DNA of 64,000 bases from Polaribacter sp. SA4-10 (GTDB lineage: Bacteria > Bacteroidota > Bacteroidia > Flavobacteriales > Flavobacteriaceae): the NCBI RefSeq assembly GCF_002163835.1, contig NZ_CP019331.1, positions 2,765,001 through 2,829,000 on the forward strand, in the 5' to 3' direction. Numbering within the stretch: the stretch's first letter is position 1; each line of letters begins with the position of its first letter. A model generated the notes under the pieces. It ran no database searches. It saw nothing but the letters and a program-made list of their open reading frames with translations, and was not told the DNA's origin. Below, piece by piece: positions 24,625 to 32,996 of the stretch. A program made the translations under genes and the position numbers.

Positions 24625-26595
24625 TTAAATAAACCAATTCCAAACTAACCCAAAACGAATAACAAAATCTCTGTAAGGATAATTTGGCGCTGAGAAATAA
24701 TTTTTTTCTGAAAAACTAGAAGTTACATTATCAATTTTAAAATACAATCTTGTTCTTCTAACTTGAGCATTAAAGAAAACATCAAAAGTTGGGTAGCCAA
24801 TCTCTTCATCGTTTTGTAATGTAAATTCAGCTAATAAAGGATTGTAAGCGTTTGCATTGTATTTTGTGAAGTATTTAAAAGTAGCTCCTATTTGCACCAA
24901 CATTGGCTTTCCTTTAAACCAATAATCCATATAGTACAACGTGTTTCTAGTTGTAAATTCAGGAACCCTAAAAACAGTACTTCCGCTACTTACGTTTTGA
25001 TACATAAGCGTATTATCCAACGCAAATTTACCAACTTTAAATTCACGATTTACTTTTAGTTTTAAATATGCAATTTGATCCGTAAATTGTTGTGGAGCAC
25101 TACTCTCATCAAAATACGTATAATTGTCAATATTTGTAAAATTTAAAGCTGCATTTATCCATTTCGAGTTAAAAGTGAAACCTAAATCTCTAGTGTTTAC
25201 ATTGCTAAAATCATTTTGCCAATTATAATCATCATATTTACTTTGGTGTAATAAGGTATTAAAATTTGCCGATTTAGAACTAATCAATAAACTTCCTTTT
25301 ACACTAAAAAGACTGTCTTTTTCATAAAAAGCTTCCCCTTTTAAAAAGTTACCAGATAATCTACTATTTCCTGGAGTTATAGATGCATCTGCATTTAACT
25401 GAAATTTTTTAATTTTTGCATTCCAATCTGCACCAAAAGAAATGGCTTTTCCTTTTAATGACAATTTATTAATACTACTATTACTATTTAAAATGGTGTC
25501 ATAACCATAAGAGTATTGAGTAAGGTTTGTTTTAGCTTTAAATTTTCCAAGAACATATTTAGAGTTAAATTCTAAATTAAACTCATTATTTAAAATTTTA
25601 TTTGTTGCTTCTTTATTATCTGCACTAGCATCATTTATATCACCAAAAATAGCTGTAGTAGCTGTACGTTGTGTAAAGTTGTAACTTTTAGTTTCACTAG
25701 TAAAAACGTGTCCAATCTTTAAGTTACTAAAGTCCTTTTTACTAATAGAATCTTTATTGGCTAACAATTTATAACTATGCTCAAAATAAACTCTTGTACC
25801 ATCAAATTGATTTTCTGCATCCGTTAAATTAACATCTAAACGAGATCTTGTATCAAAATTAGGGTTTTCAGTTATAAAGTTTTCTAAAGCAACTGCGTCT
25901 AAACCTCCATTTTCTTGATTAAAAAAATCTTGCTTGGTTAAATGGCCACGAATTTCGTATTGATTTTCTTTAGTTCTGTAATGAAAAGCACCTCTAAAAT
26001 TACCATTACTAGCTAAAGCTCTTCTATATGCACCTAAAGAACGGAGTCCTTTATAAGAAAGAGAAACATTTAATCTCTTTGAAAAATTAACAGTAAATAA
26101 CGCATCTAAAACTTGCCCTTGTTGTAAGCCAGTTCTATAAAGAATCTCTGTTGTTGGTGTAGGAACTTCATAGTATTTTATTTCATCAATATCTAAATAA
26201 CTAAACTGTTTTGCGGTAAAACCAATATCTGGTAGTTGCTTAATGTTATTAAAGCTGTACCCTAAATTATTAAAAGCCTGTCCTTGATTATGGAAAGCCA
26301 ATAACTCAAAATTATCAGTTCTTAAATAATTAAATTTATACTCTTTTTTAATTGTTAAAGTAGTGTCTATATAGGTTGTGTCTCTTTTGTGGGAGAAAAT
26401 TTTGTAGTCTGTATATTTTGTTTTCCCAGATAAAACAACCTTGGTAAAACCTGTATTTCTTAAGGTATCAATTTTACCATTTGCACCTACAAATGTATTC
26501 TCTCTCTTGGCACCTGTGCCTAATTTTCTTTGAGAGTAAACACTATTTAGTACAAAGCCAAATAATACAAAGGTTAAAAAAACTGTTTTTTTCAT
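24625..26595 (-). CDS. Putative porin (outer membrane beta-barrel)
   Basis: A protein of about 656 residues starting at MKKTVFLTFVLFGFVLNSVYSQ, a Sec signal peptide. A TTG start seven codons earlier is possible but would spoil the signal. The mature part has alternating beta-strand character and ends in an aromatic residue shortly after RDFVIRFGLVWNW, as outer membrane barrels do. Motifs such as YLDIDEIKYYEVPTPTTEILYRTG, SYKGLRSLGAYRRALASNG and LTKQDFFNQENGGLD match a Bacteroidota 'putative porin' family. It is encoded alone. Confidence 0.72.
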   Translation of the reverse strand: MKKTVFLTFVLFGFVLNSVYSQRKLGTGAKRENTFVGANGKIDTLRNTGFTKVVLSGKTKYTDYKIFSHKRDTTYIDTTLTIKKEYKFNYLRTDNFELLAFHNQGQAFNNLGYSFNNIKQLPDIGFTAKQFSYLDIDEIKYYEVPTPTTEILYRTGLQQGQVLDALFTVNFSKRLNVSLSYKGLRSLGAYRRALASNGNFRGAFHYRTKENQYEIRGHLTKQDFFNQENGGLDAVALENFITENPNFDTRSRLDVNLTDAENQFDGTRVYFEHSYKLLANKDSISKKDFSNLKIGHVFTSETKSYNFTQRTATTAIFGDINDASADNKEATNKILNNEFNLEFNSKYVLGKFKAKTNLTQYSYGYDTILNSNSSINKLSLKGKAISFGADWNAKIKKFQLNADASITPGNSRLSGNFLKGEAFYEKDSLFSVKGSLLISSKSANFNTLLHQSKYDDYNWQNDFSNVNTRDLGFTFNSKWINAALNFTNIDNYTYFDESSAPQQFTDQIAYLKLKVNREFKVGKFALDNTLMYQNVSSGSTVFRVPEFTTRNTLYYMDYWFKGKPMLVQIGATFKYFTKYNANAYNPLLAEFTLQNDEEIGYPTFDVFFNAQVRRTRLYFKIDNVTSSFSEKNYFSAPNYPYRDFVIRFGLVWNWFI

Positions 26596-26778
26596 TCCAA
26601 ATTTTAACAAACACAAATGTAAAATAATTAAACGAAAAGAATTGGTAATAAGTATGATGAAATCTAATAATTTATAATTCTTCTTATAGTTTTTTAAAAA
26701 TTCATTAGAATTTTAATTTCTATAAAATTTCTGCTGAACTAGGTTGGTTCGTAGGAATCTAAAAAGGAAAAATTTTCT

Positions 26779-26786
26779 TTTCTTTG
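26779..26786 (+). promoter_or_regulatory. Putative -7 box of rnhB, leaderless layout
   Basis: TTTCTTTG differs from TAnnTTTG at one position and ends four bases before the rnhB ATG at 26791, the same arrangement as in front of rsgA. Confidence 0.35.
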
Positions 26787-26790
26787 TCGC

Positions 26791-27390
26791 ATGTTAAAAT
26801 CAAATTTTAGTGGCTTCTGTTTAGAAGCAGGCACAGATGAAGCCGGTAGAGGTTGTTTATGTGGACCAGTTGTAGCTGCAGCTGTAATTTTACCAGAGAA
26901 TTTTGCCCATCCGTTTTTAAATGATTCTAAGCAATTATCAGAAAAAAAGAGAGAAGAATTACGTCCTTTTATAGAAGAAAATGCACTTGCTTTTGGGGTC
27001 TCTTTTGTTTGGCAAGAAGAAGTTGATGAAATTAATGTTTTACAAGCATCAATTACTGGTATGCATAGATCTATAGAAGCTCTTAAAATAGTACCTGAGT
27101 TTATAATTGTAGATGGAAATAAGTTCAGAAATTATAAAGAAATTCCTTACGAAACAATTGTAAAAGGAGATGCTAAATTTATGAGTATTGCAGCAGCTTC
27201 TGTATTGGCAAAAACGTATAGAGATGAATATATGCAGAAAATTCATAACGAGTTTCCTATGTATAATTGGTCTAAAAATAAGGGTTATCCTACGAAAGAA
27301 CATCGAAATGGAATTCGTGAATTTGGTGCAACAATTCATCATAGAAAAACCTTTAAACTATTGCCAGAACAAATTAAATTAAAGCTATAG
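26791..27390 (+). CDS. rnhB: Ribonuclease HII
   Basis: A 199-residue RNase HII that cuts RNA in RNA-DNA hybrids and at single ribonucleotides in DNA. The catalytic Asp-Glu of motif [19 protein letters not shown] is at about residues 16-17. Further active-site acids lie in [19 protein letters not shown] and [16 protein letters not shown]. The length is typical. It is transcribed alone; a 297-bp gap with two small hairpins follows. Confidence 0.95.
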   Translation: MLKSNFSGFCLEAGTDEAGRGCLCGPVVAAAVILPENFAHPFLNDSKQLSEKKREELRPFIEENALAFGVSFVWQEEVDEINVLQASITGMHRSIEALKIVPEFIIVDGNKFRNYKEIPYETIVKGDAKFMSIAAASVLAKTYRDEYMQKIHNEFPMYNWSKNKGYPTKEHRNGIREFGATIHHRKTFKLLPEQIKLKL

Positions 27391-27472
27391 GGTGAAAAAC
27401 AACTACTTTTTTAGTAGCTATTTCCTGCTTGTAATTTATCTTGAGCGAAGTCTAGAGGTTATCTCTTTTAAG

Positions 27473-27545
27473 CTGAATTTAGTTCAGTACCTGCTCCTTC
27501 TTTCAAACATATTTTTTAACTTAACTGACACTGAAACGAGTTCAG
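27473..27545. repeat. Pair of CTGAA-N5-TTCAG hairpins
   Basis: Two hairpins with the same 5-bp arms (27473-27487 and 27531-27545) lie 58 bp apart in the gap between rnhB and the nucleoid protein gene, preceded by TTGAGCGAAGTCTAGAGG at 27441. The arms are the same as in the core of the repeats at 9854, 13078 and 21023. Confidence 0.5.
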
Positions 27546-27687
27546 CATAAAAAGGTTAAAAATAGCAACAGATATTTGAACGGTTGCAATCAGGGTTAAA
27601 ATTACTTACTTACTTTTAGAAATCTCATTCATTTATTCTATAATTATTTAAATACTTCCACTATTTTTACGAACTCAATTTTAGATA

Positions 27688-28740
27688 ATGATTAAAAAGA
27701 CACGCGCAGAAATTACCAAATGTATACTTCATAAAGTAGCCAATAAGTTTAATAGCGGAAGCAATGTTTTTTCAGAAGATTTAATTCGTTTCGATCAAGA
27801 AAGTTACGATTTAATGAAAAACTTTTTATTAAAACCTTTTGGTGGTTTAACACAGAGTTATCGTTTTTCTCATCATGCAGATGTGCGTTTAAATGAATTG
27901 AATAACTATGCTTCAGAAGTTTTTAAAGAAGAAAGCTCATTTGTAGAATATTCTAAAAACATTGTAAATCATTTATATGAGCAATCTAATTCTGCACAAA
28001 TAAAAACAGGTGATGTCTTAATTGTTTTTATTGAAGGAATAGAATATAAAGATGTGTTAACAGAAGCAATTGGTGTTTTTAAAATTGAAAATAAAGTAGA
28101 CTTTTTCCAAAGTTATTTAGATGATAATCAGAATTTTGATGTCGTTGTTCAGAAAGGAATTAGTACAAAAAGAATAGATAAAGGCTGTTTAATTTTAAAC
28201 ACTTCAGATACAGAAGGTACTGTTGTTTTGTCTGTAGATAACAACAATTATGATGCTCAATATTGGATTAAAAACTTCTTGAGTGTGAAATTAGCAGATG
28301 ATTATAATTCTCATACACAAAGTTATTTAGAAATGTGTAAAGAGTTTTCAGAAGAGGTAATTAAACCCGAACTTGGTATGCAAGAACAGGGTAACTTCTT
28401 AGCAAATACGGTAGATTATTTTAAAGAAAATGAAGCTGTAGATTACGCTACTTTTAAAGACGAAGTTTTTGAAGAAGAGAAACACAAAGAACAGTTTGAT
28501 GAATATAAAAAACATTTCGAAACTTTAAACGATGTATTAATCAGAAATAATTTCGATGTTTCTGGTGTTGTTTTAAAGAAAGAAAAAAACAAGCTAAAAA
28601 CAGAAATTAAGCTAGACACAAATATTGTTATAAAATTAGATGTAGATGCGCCAGATGCAGCATCAGAATATTTAGAGAGAGGTTATGATGAAGAGAAAAA
28701 AATGAAATTTTATAAAGTATATTTCAACGAAGAAAAATAG
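27688..28740 (+). CDS. 37-kDa nucleoid-associated protein (NdpA/YejK family)
   Basis: A 350-residue protein with the layout of the NA37 nucleoid-associated family. It has an N-terminal ITKCILHKVANKFN segment, GDVLIVFIEGIEYKDVLTEAIGVFKIE in the middle, then ISTKRIDKGCLILN and NYDAQYWIKNFLSVK. In E. coli the homologue YejK binds DNA and topoisomerase IV. It is a single gene with no close partners. The start ATG at 27688 fits the family's short N terminus. Confidence 0.82.
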   Translation: MIKKTRAEITKCILHKVANKFNSGSNVFSEDLIRFDQESYDLMKNFLLKPFGGLTQSYRFSHHADVRLNELNNYASEVFKEESSFVEYSKNIVNHLYEQSNSAQIKTGDVLIVFIEGIEYKDVLTEAIGVFKIENKVDFFQSYLDDNQNFDVVVQKGISTKRIDKGCLILNTSDTEGTVVLSVDNNNYDAQYWIKNFLSVKLADDYNSHTQSYLEMCKEFSEEVIKPELGMQEQGNFLANTVDYFKENEAVDYATFKDEVFEEEKHKEQFDEYKKHFETLNDVLIRNNFDVSGVVLKKEKNKLKTEIKLDTNIVIKLDVDAPDAASEYLERGYDEEKKMKFYKVYFNEEK

Positions 28741-28745
28741 ATTTA

Positions 28746-28835
28746 ATTGTTATTTTGAGGATACATACATGAAGTGGTAACCTGTTTTTGTAATGTAGTT
28801 AGATATGAGGTTACTTCATTCTTTATAATAACAAT
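28746..28835. repeat. 90-nt imperfect hairpin element
   Basis: Outer arms ATTGTTATT (28746-28754) and AATAACAAT (28827-28835) enclose inner arms ATGAAG-TGG-TAACCT (28769-28783) and AGGTTACTTCAT (28808-28819), which pair fully apart from a TGG bulge. It lies between the convergent nucleoid protein and lipB genes. There is no T-run directly after it. The general layout resembles the REP-like hairpins scattered through Bacteroidota genomes. Confidence 0.6.
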
Positions 28836-28872
28836 AGTTACATTATTTCGTTTAAAAAAAGGAATCTCATAT

Positions 28873-29577
28873 TTAAGAAACTATATATTCTTCTACTTCA
28901 AATAAAGTTTTAAAGTGTTTTAAGATCTTTTCTTTTACTTCTATTACGTCTACTTTCTCACCTAGTTCAACTTCCATAGAAGTTACAGCTTTTCCTCTAA
29001 TTCCACATGGAATAATATTATCAAAATAACCTAAATTGGTGTTTGCATTCAGTGCAAAACCATGCATTGTTACCCAGCGTGAAGAACGAATTCCCATAGC
29101 GCAAATTTTACGAGCAAATGGAGTGCCAACATCTAACCAAACACCAGTTTCTCCATTACTTCTTTCGCCTTTTAAACCATATTCTGCTATGGTTAAAATA
29201 ATAGTTTCTTCTAATAAGCGTAAATATTTATGAATGTCTGTAAAAAAGTTTTCCAAATCTAAAATAGGGTAACCAACAATTTGTCCAGGACCATGATACG
29301 TAATATCTCCTCCTCTATTTATTTTGTAAAAAGCAGCTTCCTTTTCTTTAAGTTGCTGTTCGTTAAGTAGTAAGTTGCTTAAGTCACCACTTTTCCCTAA
29401 TGTATAAACGTGTGGGTGCTCTACAAACAAAAAATAATTTTCTGTTTTTTTGGCATGATTATTTCTTCTGTTATCAATCTTTACGTCTACAATTTTTTGC
29501 AATAGTTCAGATTGGTAATCCCAGGTTTCTTTGTAATCTTTAACAGATAAGTCTTTTAGTAGTATGTTTCTATTCAT
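28873..29577 (-). CDS. lipB: Lipoyl(octanoyl) transferase
   Basis: A 234-residue LipB that moves the octanoyl group from acyl carrier protein to lipoyl domains of 2-oxoacid dehydrogenases and the glycine cleavage H protein. The signatures are present: NRGGDITYHGPGQIVGYPI, the catalytic Lys in ARKICAMGIR, the SSRWVTMHGFALN segment and the catalytic Cys in IIPCGIRGKAVTSM. It has its own TACCTTTG box and is divergent from the secreted protease gene. Confidence 0.95.
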   Translation of the reverse strand: MNRNILLKDLSVKDYKETWDYQSELLQKIVDVKIDNRRNNHAKKTENYFLFVEHPHVYTLGKSGDLSNLLLNEQQLKEKEAAFYKINRGGDITYHGPGQIVGYPILDLENFFTDIHKYLRLLEETIILTIAEYGLKGERSNGETGVWLDVGTPFARKICAMGIRSSRWVTMHGFALNANTNLGYFDNIIPCGIRGKAVTSMEVELGEKVDVIEVKEKILKHFKTLFEVEEYIVS

Positions 29578-29588
29578 AATCTCGACAA

Positions 29589-29596
29589 CAAAGGTA
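29589..29596 (-). promoter_or_regulatory. -7 box of lipB
   Basis: TACCTTTG on the - strand, a full TAnnTTTG match, 12 bases before the lipB start codon at 29577. Only ten bases separate it from the + strand box at 29607. Confidence 0.55.
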
Positions 29597-29606
29597 AATA
29601 TTTGTT

Positions 29607-29614
29607 TATATTTG
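29607..29614 (+). promoter_or_regulatory. -7 box of the secreted protease gene
   Basis: TATATTTG is a full TAnnTTTG match, 32 bases before the ATG at 29647. No TTG is present at the -33 position. Confidence 0.55.
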
Positions 29615-29646
29615 AATACTACAACTTCTATTTTAAATTATACTTC

Positions 29647-32600
29647 ATGAAAATTAGAGTAACCTTTATTTTTGTATTTATTACGTTTTTTATGTCTCTG
29701 GGAGAGGTTAACGCTCAAAAAGTTTGGAAAAAACTAGAGAATACTAATTCTTTATTACAAAGAAAAGAAATTCATAAAATTAAAAATCTTCCTTCTAAGT
29801 ATAAATTATTGTCATTAAATATTAATAAATTAAAAACGGACTTAAAGAAAAAACATCAAATTATATCATTGCCAAATGAGAAAGGAGAATTGTTGAGGTT
29901 TCGTATTAAAGAGACTTCAAATTTTGAGTCTAATTTGTCTTTGAAATTTCCAACAATAAAATCCTATTCAGCACAAGGTATAGATGACCCTTCATCTGTG
30001 GCTAAAATTAGTGTTGGTATAGACGGCTTTCATGCAGTTGTATATTCTGGAAAAGAAAAAACGGTATATATAGACCCTTATTCAAAAGACAATAAAGATT
30101 ATATTGTTTATAAGAGAAGTGATCTAGGTAAAGATGAAAAAGAATTTGAATGTCAAGTAGAAGAGGTGGTAAATGAAAATTTACAACGAGATAATTTGGC
30201 TAGAAATGCAAACGATGGAAAACTAAGAACTTTTCGTTTGGCATTGGTTTGTAGTGGAGAATATGCGCAATTTCATTTAACAAGACAGGATGTGCCTGCA
30301 TCTGCAACGGACGCAGAAAAGAAAGCAGTTGTTTTATCGGCAATGAATACTTCATTAACTAGAATTAATGGAATTTACGAAAGAGATTTATCTGTAAAAA
30401 TGGTTTTAGTAGCTAATAATGAAGAAGTAATTTTTTTAGATGCTGCAACAGATGGAATTTCAGATGGAGATCCTAATACAATGCTTGATGAAGTTCAAGC
30501 TATTTGTGACACAAAAATCGGAAATGCTAATTATGATATCGGTCATATTTTTAGTGTTGGAGGAGATGGTTTAGCAGGTGGAGGTGTAGTTTGTGTTCCA
30601 GGTCAGAAGGCAAAAGGAGTAACTGGTAGAAGTGAGCCTGTTGGAGATGCCTATGATGTAGATTATGTAGCGCATGAAATTGGCCATCAGTTTGGTGCTA
30701 ATCATACTCAAAATAATGATTGTAATAGAAATAATGTAACAGCTGTAGAGCCAGGAAGTGCATCTACAATTATGGGGTATGCAGGTATTTGTTTACCAAA
30801 CGTACAAAACCAAAGTGATGATTATTTTCACTCTATAAGTATCACTGAAATGTGGAATACCATTCAATCTTCTGCAAATTGTGCTACGTTAACAGATACG
30901 GGTAATTCAGGACCAATAGCGAATGCAGGATCTGATTATAGCATACCAAAATCTACTCCTTTTGTTTTAAAAGGAGTAGCAACAGACGTTGATGGTACTT
31001 CTAGTTTAACTTACAATTGGGAACAGATAGATAATGAAGTTGCATCAATGCCACCTTTATCAACAAATACAGTAGGACCATTGTTTAGATCATTGCCATC
31101 TAAAGTAGTACCAAATAGATATTTACCAGAATTAGCAACAATTGTTGCAGGTAATACATCTACAACTTGGGAGGTTTTGCCATCTGTAGCAAGAGACATG
31201 AGTTTTTCTTTTCTTGTAAGAGATAACAATGCAGGAGGAGGAAGTACAGCTAGAGATGATATGGAAGTTACGGTAACAGCAGCAGAAGCATTTGTTGTTT
31301 TAACGCCTAATTCTTTAGTTAATTGGGACACAGGTTCTACACAAACAATTACATGGAATAAAGGAACAACAGATATAGCTCCTATAAATTGCCAAAATGT
31401 AAATATTAAATTATCTATAGATGGAGGCTTAACTTTTCCGATAACTATAAAATCGAATACTCCAAATGATGGAACGGAGGATGTTGTTATTCCAGATAAT
31501 GCAACAACTACCGCTAGAATAATGATAGAAGCTGCAGACAATATTTTTTATAATGTAAATTCAATAGATTTTACAATAAATTCTACTTCTCCAACATTTT
31601 TAATGAGTAACACAAGTGGAATTCAATCTGCATGTAATTCAGGAAATGAAACAGTTAGCTATGTTTTAAATTTTGATTTTTTAAATGGTTTCTCAGAAGC
31701 TGTAACTTTTACTACAACTGGTCAACCTTCTGATGCCACTATTTTTTTTACACCAAATTCTATAAATAATAGTGGTGATGTAGTTATGGAGGTTTCTAAT
31801 TTAGATGGAATAACACCTCAAAATTATACGATTAACATTAAAGCAGACGCAACAACAGTTAGCCAAAACATCGATGTTGAATTAAATTTAACAACTTCTA
31901 CTTTTGACTTGTTAACATTAATAGCACCCGTAAATGGAGCAACAGGTGTTGCTTTGTCAGAAGAATTAAAATGGGATGCGGATTCTAATGCTGTTTCTTA
32001 TGATGTACAAGTAGCTTCAGATAATAATTTTAGTTTCGTTATATCTAGTGGAAATGTTACCACAAATTCATATTTTCCAAATGATCTTTTAGGAGATACA
32101 ACTTATTATTGGAGGGTAAAGGTTAAAAATAATTGTGGTGAAGGTTCTTACTCTAGTATTTTCAGTTTTACAACTTATACGCCTTCTTACTGTACTTCAA
32201 CTTTTACAGATGAAGCAGGGGGTTCTGAACACATAACCAATGTAACTTTTAATACAATTAATAATACTTCTCATAATGATCTTGAAGATGGTTATGAAGA
32301 TTTCACAAACACAAACACAACAGTAATGCAAGGCGATACTCATCAAGTAAGTGTCACTTTTGATACAGTAGGCTATCAAGACCATTGTTATGTGTTTATT
32401 GATTGGAATCATGATTATATTTTTGATAAAACAACAGAAAGATATGATTTAGGAACAGAAGTAGATAATGTAGCAACTGTAAGTTTTACTATTACTGTGC
32501 CCAGTGATGCTAAATTAGGTAATACAAGAATGAGGGTTGTTATAGAGTATGATGATCCTACTGATGGGTTTGGTGATGGTGCTTGTGATGAAGATCATTT

Positions 32601-32922
32601 AACAGAATGGGGTGAAACAGAAGATTACACTCTTATAGTAGATAGTCTTGTTTCAGTTGAAGATTTTTCTTTTGAAGGTTTTAATTTATATCCAAATCCT
32701 TCAAATGGAGCGTTTAATTTAAATTTTCAAGTGGTAGATACAGACAGAGTTATTGTTCAATTATTTGATATTACAGGAAGGTTAATTGGCGAGAAAAATT
32801 ATTTAAATACAAAAAATAACTTCTCTAAAAAGATCTTTTTTGATAAGACATCTCCTGGTCTATATTTAGTAAGAGTTAAAAATGGAGTTAAACAAACTAC
32901 AAGAAAACTTATTATTAAGTAA
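29647..32922 (+). CDS. Secreted reprolysin-type zinc metalloprotease with T9SS sorting domain
   Basis: A 1091-residue secreted protease starting at MKIRVTFIF, with signal cleavage after EVNAQ; an upstream TTG start would disrupt the signal. A propeptide (about 25-190) precedes an M12B-like catalytic domain with the zinc site HEIGHQFGANHT (343-354) and a Met-turn in TIMGYAG near 377. Next come Ig-like segments, a fibronectin type III-like domain (APVNGATGVALSEELKW near 760) and a GEVED domain (SVTFDTVGYQDHCYVFIDWN). The C terminus is a type A T9SS sorting domain (NLYPNPSNGAFNL...GLYLVRVKNG). It is therefore exported across the outer membrane by the type IX system. A 32-bp palindromic terminator follows. 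Confidence 0.9.
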   Translation: MKIRVTFIFVFITFFMSLGEVNAQKVWKKLENTNSLLQRKEIHKIKNLPSKYKLLSLNINKLKTDLKKKHQIISLPNEKGELLRFRIKETSNFESNLSLKFPTIKSYSAQGIDDPSSVAKISVGIDGFHAVVYSGKEKTVYIDPYSKDNKDYIVYKRSDLGKDEKEFECQVEEVVNENLQRDNLARNANDGKLRTFRLALVCSGEYAQFHLTRQDVPASATDAEKKAVVLSAMNTSLTRINGIYERDLSVKMVLVANNEEVIFLDAATDGISDGDPNTMLDEVQAICDTKIGNANYDIGHIFSVGGDGLAGGGVVCVPGQKAKGVTGRSEPVGDAYDVDYVAHEIGHQFGANHTQNNDCNRNNVTAVEPGSASTIMGYAGICLPNVQNQSDDYFHSISITEMWNTIQSSANCATLTDTGNSGPIANAGSDYSIPKSTPFVLKGVATDVDGTSSLTYNWEQIDNEVASMPPLSTNTVGPLFRSLPSKVVPNRYLPELATIVAGNTSTTWEVLPSVARDMSFSFLVRDNNAGGGSTARDDMEVTVTAAEAFVVLTPNSLVNWDTGSTQTITWNKGTTDIAPINCQNVNIKLSIDGGLTFPITIKSNTPNDGTEDVVIPDNATTTARIMIEAADNIFYNVNSIDFTINSTSPTFLMSNTSGIQSACNSGNETVSYVLNFDFLNGFSEAVTFTTTGQPSDATIFFTPNSINNSGDVVMEVSNLDGITPQNYTINIKADATTVSQNIDVELNLTTSTFDLLTLIAPVNGATGVALSEELKWDADSNAVSYDVQVASDNNFSFVISSGNVTTNSYFPNDLLGDTTYYWRVKVKNNCGEGSYSSIFSFTTYTPSYCTSTFTDEAGGSEHITNVTFNTINNTSHNDLEDGYEDFTNTNTTVMQGDTHQVSVTFDTVGYQDHCYVFIDWNHDYIFDKTTERYDLGTEVDNVATVSFTITVPSDAKLGNTRMRVVIEYDDPTDGFGDGACDEDHLTEWGETEDYTLIVDSLVSVEDFSFEGFNLYPNPSNGAFNLNFQVVDTDRVIVQLFDITGRLIGEKNYLNTKNNFSKKIFFDKTSPGLYLVRVKNGVKQTTRKLIIK

Positions 32923-32939
32923 CTTGTTTTTATAAAAGT

Positions 32940-32972
32940 AAAAAGCCTCATCAAATTTGATGAGGCTTTTTT
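32940..32972. terminator. Bidirectional terminator between the protease and pruA
   Basis: A perfect palindrome with 16-bp arms (32940-32955 and 32956-32971, core AGCCTCATCAAA/TTTGATGAGGCT), flanked by A5 and T5, serves both convergent genes. Confidence 0.88.
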
Positions 32973-32996
32973 ATGTATGTAAAAAATTGATTTTTC

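Noticed and set aside
29602..29646. Upstream TTG start for the secreted protease
   Set aside because: It would add 15 residues before a perfect signal peptide and would begin inside the promoter box at 29607.
30673..31541. Long open frame on the - strand inside the secreted protease gene
   Set aside because: It overlaps a well-supported gene with clear domains, and its translation has no motif or signal. The same holds for - strand frames inside the giant LamG gene.
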